This document shows, one piece after another, positions 41,548 to 42,410 of a stretch of DNA of 42,410 bases (position 1 is the first letter of the stretch; each line of letters begins with the position of its first letter). Source of the stretch: Clostridiales bacterium (GTDB lineage Bacteria; Bacillota; Clostridia; Christensenellales; Aristaeellaceae). A model generated the notes under the pieces. That model had not been told where the DNA came from, did no database searches, and was given only the letters and a program-made list of their open reading frames with translations. The translations under genes and the position numbers were made by a program. The DNA lies in NCBI GenBank assembly GCA_012837965.1, contig DUQF01000028.1:1-42410 (forward strand). The letters run 5' to 3'.

Positions 41548-41609
41548 AGTACTGCATTCTTACCTCGTATTTCCCAATAACTTTGCTATTATTTTAGGAG
41601 GATACACTT

Positions 41610-42410
41610 ATGAAAAAACTTGTTTCCATGCTATTGGCGCTGGCGATGCTGCTGTCATTGACCGTGTCGTTTGCCCAAGAACAACCCCAAAACCTACTTA
41701 CGACCGTACTATCTCAAAGTGATAAAAACGCAGTCTACGACAGTGTCAGCACCATTACGTTAGATGCAGCAGCTCTCAGTGAACTAATGATGATACAAAT
41801 GATGCTTGATAATGAATTCGGTGATGACGCTTTGTCCGAAGAAATGCAGGCGGAAATGCAAGAGGAACAGGAGCGGCTGCGTGTTGCCTTTGCCGCTGTG
41901 AACAAGGCTCGCATGGAAGGCCGCCAAAGCTATACTGATGCAACCGGCGTACTAAAAACTGATGATGGCGTGCTGTTCACCTTTGCGACCAGCGTTGACA
42001 GCGAAGAAGGCGTTGTTAATGTGACGACTGACCTTCTGCCCGATGTGTACTTCCAAATTCCTGAGGAGATGCTCAAGCAAGATCAACCCAATGTAGATCC
42101 GAATATGATGGAGACCATCGGCAAGCTTGAAAATCTGGAAGCCGTGGTTAAGCAGGCCTGGCAGGAAAAAGTTGTTGCCGCCTTAACGCAGGAAACCGGT
42201 GAATTTACTGTTAACGGTCAAAGCTATACTGTCCGCTTGTCCGGCGACCTTACCAATTCAGTGCTGGCGTCCTTTTTGGAAACTGTTATCGGAGACATTG
42301 AACGGGACGAGCAGCTCAAACAAGGGGTGTATAAGCTAACCATGTGGATCGCCGAAATCAGCGGTGAAGATATGGAAGATGCACCCAAAACCGCTGATGA
42401 GTTTTATGGC
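41610..42410 (+). CDS. Exported protein, C-terminus beyond window
   Basis: The frame stays open for 267 codons to the window end. A signal peptide (MKKLVSMLLALAMLLSLTVSFA) precedes an acidic, methionine-rich stretch (EEMQAEMQEEQERL, about 70-85) and beta-strand-like segments (GEFTVNGQSYTVRLSGDL). TTAGGAGGATAC precedes the ATG. No family is recognised. It resembles the two upstream exported proteins in signal peptide and layout, although I cannot show homology by eye. Confidence 0.75.
   Translation, partial: MKKLVSMLLALAMLLSLTVSFAQEQPQNLLTTVLSQSDKNAVYDSVSTITLDAAALSELMMIQMMLDNEFGDDALSEEMQAEMQEEQERLRVAFAAVNKARMEGRQSYTDATGVLKTDDGVLFTFATSVDSEEGVVNVTTDLLPDVYFQIPEEMLKQDQPNVDPNMMETIGKLENLEAVVKQAWQEKVVAALTQETGEFTVNGQSYTVRLSGDLTNSVLASFLETVIGDIERDEQLKQGVYKLTMWIAEISGEDMEDAPKTADEFYG

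Larger units (their letters stand above)
41212..41609. other. Intergenic region with several hairpins and a promoter
   Basis: Two hairpins follow the exported-protein gene: GGTGTT/AACACC (41222-41240) and CAGGAT/ATCCTG with an inner GAG/CTC (41323-41349). A third, GCACAT/ATGTGC, is near 41470-41487. None has a good T-run, so termination is uncertain. A tiny ORF at 41273 and a promoter at 41518 lie within. Confidence 0.55.

Overview
The window reads as a chromosomal segment of a Clostridia-class Firmicute, probably an uncultured gut or rumen lineage. The support is a cmk-plsC-ispH order with IspH fused to ribosomal protein S1, strong GGAGG ribosome binding sites, sigma-A promoters, SepF and DivIVA, and DUF5711 and DUF1292 proteins. 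Order and family cannot be fixed from the sequence alone. Most genes lie on the minus strand in tightly packed operons.

Region 1 (1-3143) is the end of an integrative element, either a prophage or an ICE. It holds a truncated gene tail, about 550 bp of apparently structured non-coding DNA, a small HTH protein, a CI/LexA-like repressor, and a tyrosine integrase. The repressor and integrase are driven by divergent promoters. The integrase faces the 3' end of the tmRNA gene, a classic integration target.

Region 2 (3144-18300) is core genome. tmRNA and smpB lie downstream of an OGG1-type DNA glycosylase and a MATE transporter. The next operon runs from a seven-module peptidoglycan-binding exoprotein through cmk and plsC to ispH-rpsA. 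Upstream of that, a dCMP deaminase, a folate-type ECF S component, an LCP-family protein, endonuclease III and a GH13 glycosidase form another operon, which diverges from ogt.

Region 3 (18295-28017) is one long minus-strand series from uvrA through a zinc-ribbon peptide, a membrane protein, rsuA, an RsmC-like methyltransferase, a PatB-type lyase, a PepV dipeptidase and manA to a HAD phosphatase. Region 4 (28113-33907) is a cell-envelope and division operon: DUF5711, CvpA, an HlyD-like adaptor, SepF, DivIVA and a ROK kinase. SepF and the adaptor carry striking Q/Y/P-rich disordered segments.

Region 5 (33994-36175) is a second, decayed phage relic: a 5'-truncated MuF-type minor head protein with a candidate C-terminal toxin, an overlapping small acidic protein that may be its immunity factor, and two tiny ORFs. 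Region 6 (36176-42410) is a plus-strand set of DUF1292, uvrC and three exported proteins of unknown function, the last cut by the window edge.

The most notable observations are the stranded MuF toxin/immunity candidate, the ssrA-targeted element whose repressor appears to lack its self-cleavage lysine, the low-complexity SepF/adaptor pair, and an Asn in place of a conserved IspH active-site His. No completely new system could be demonstrated.
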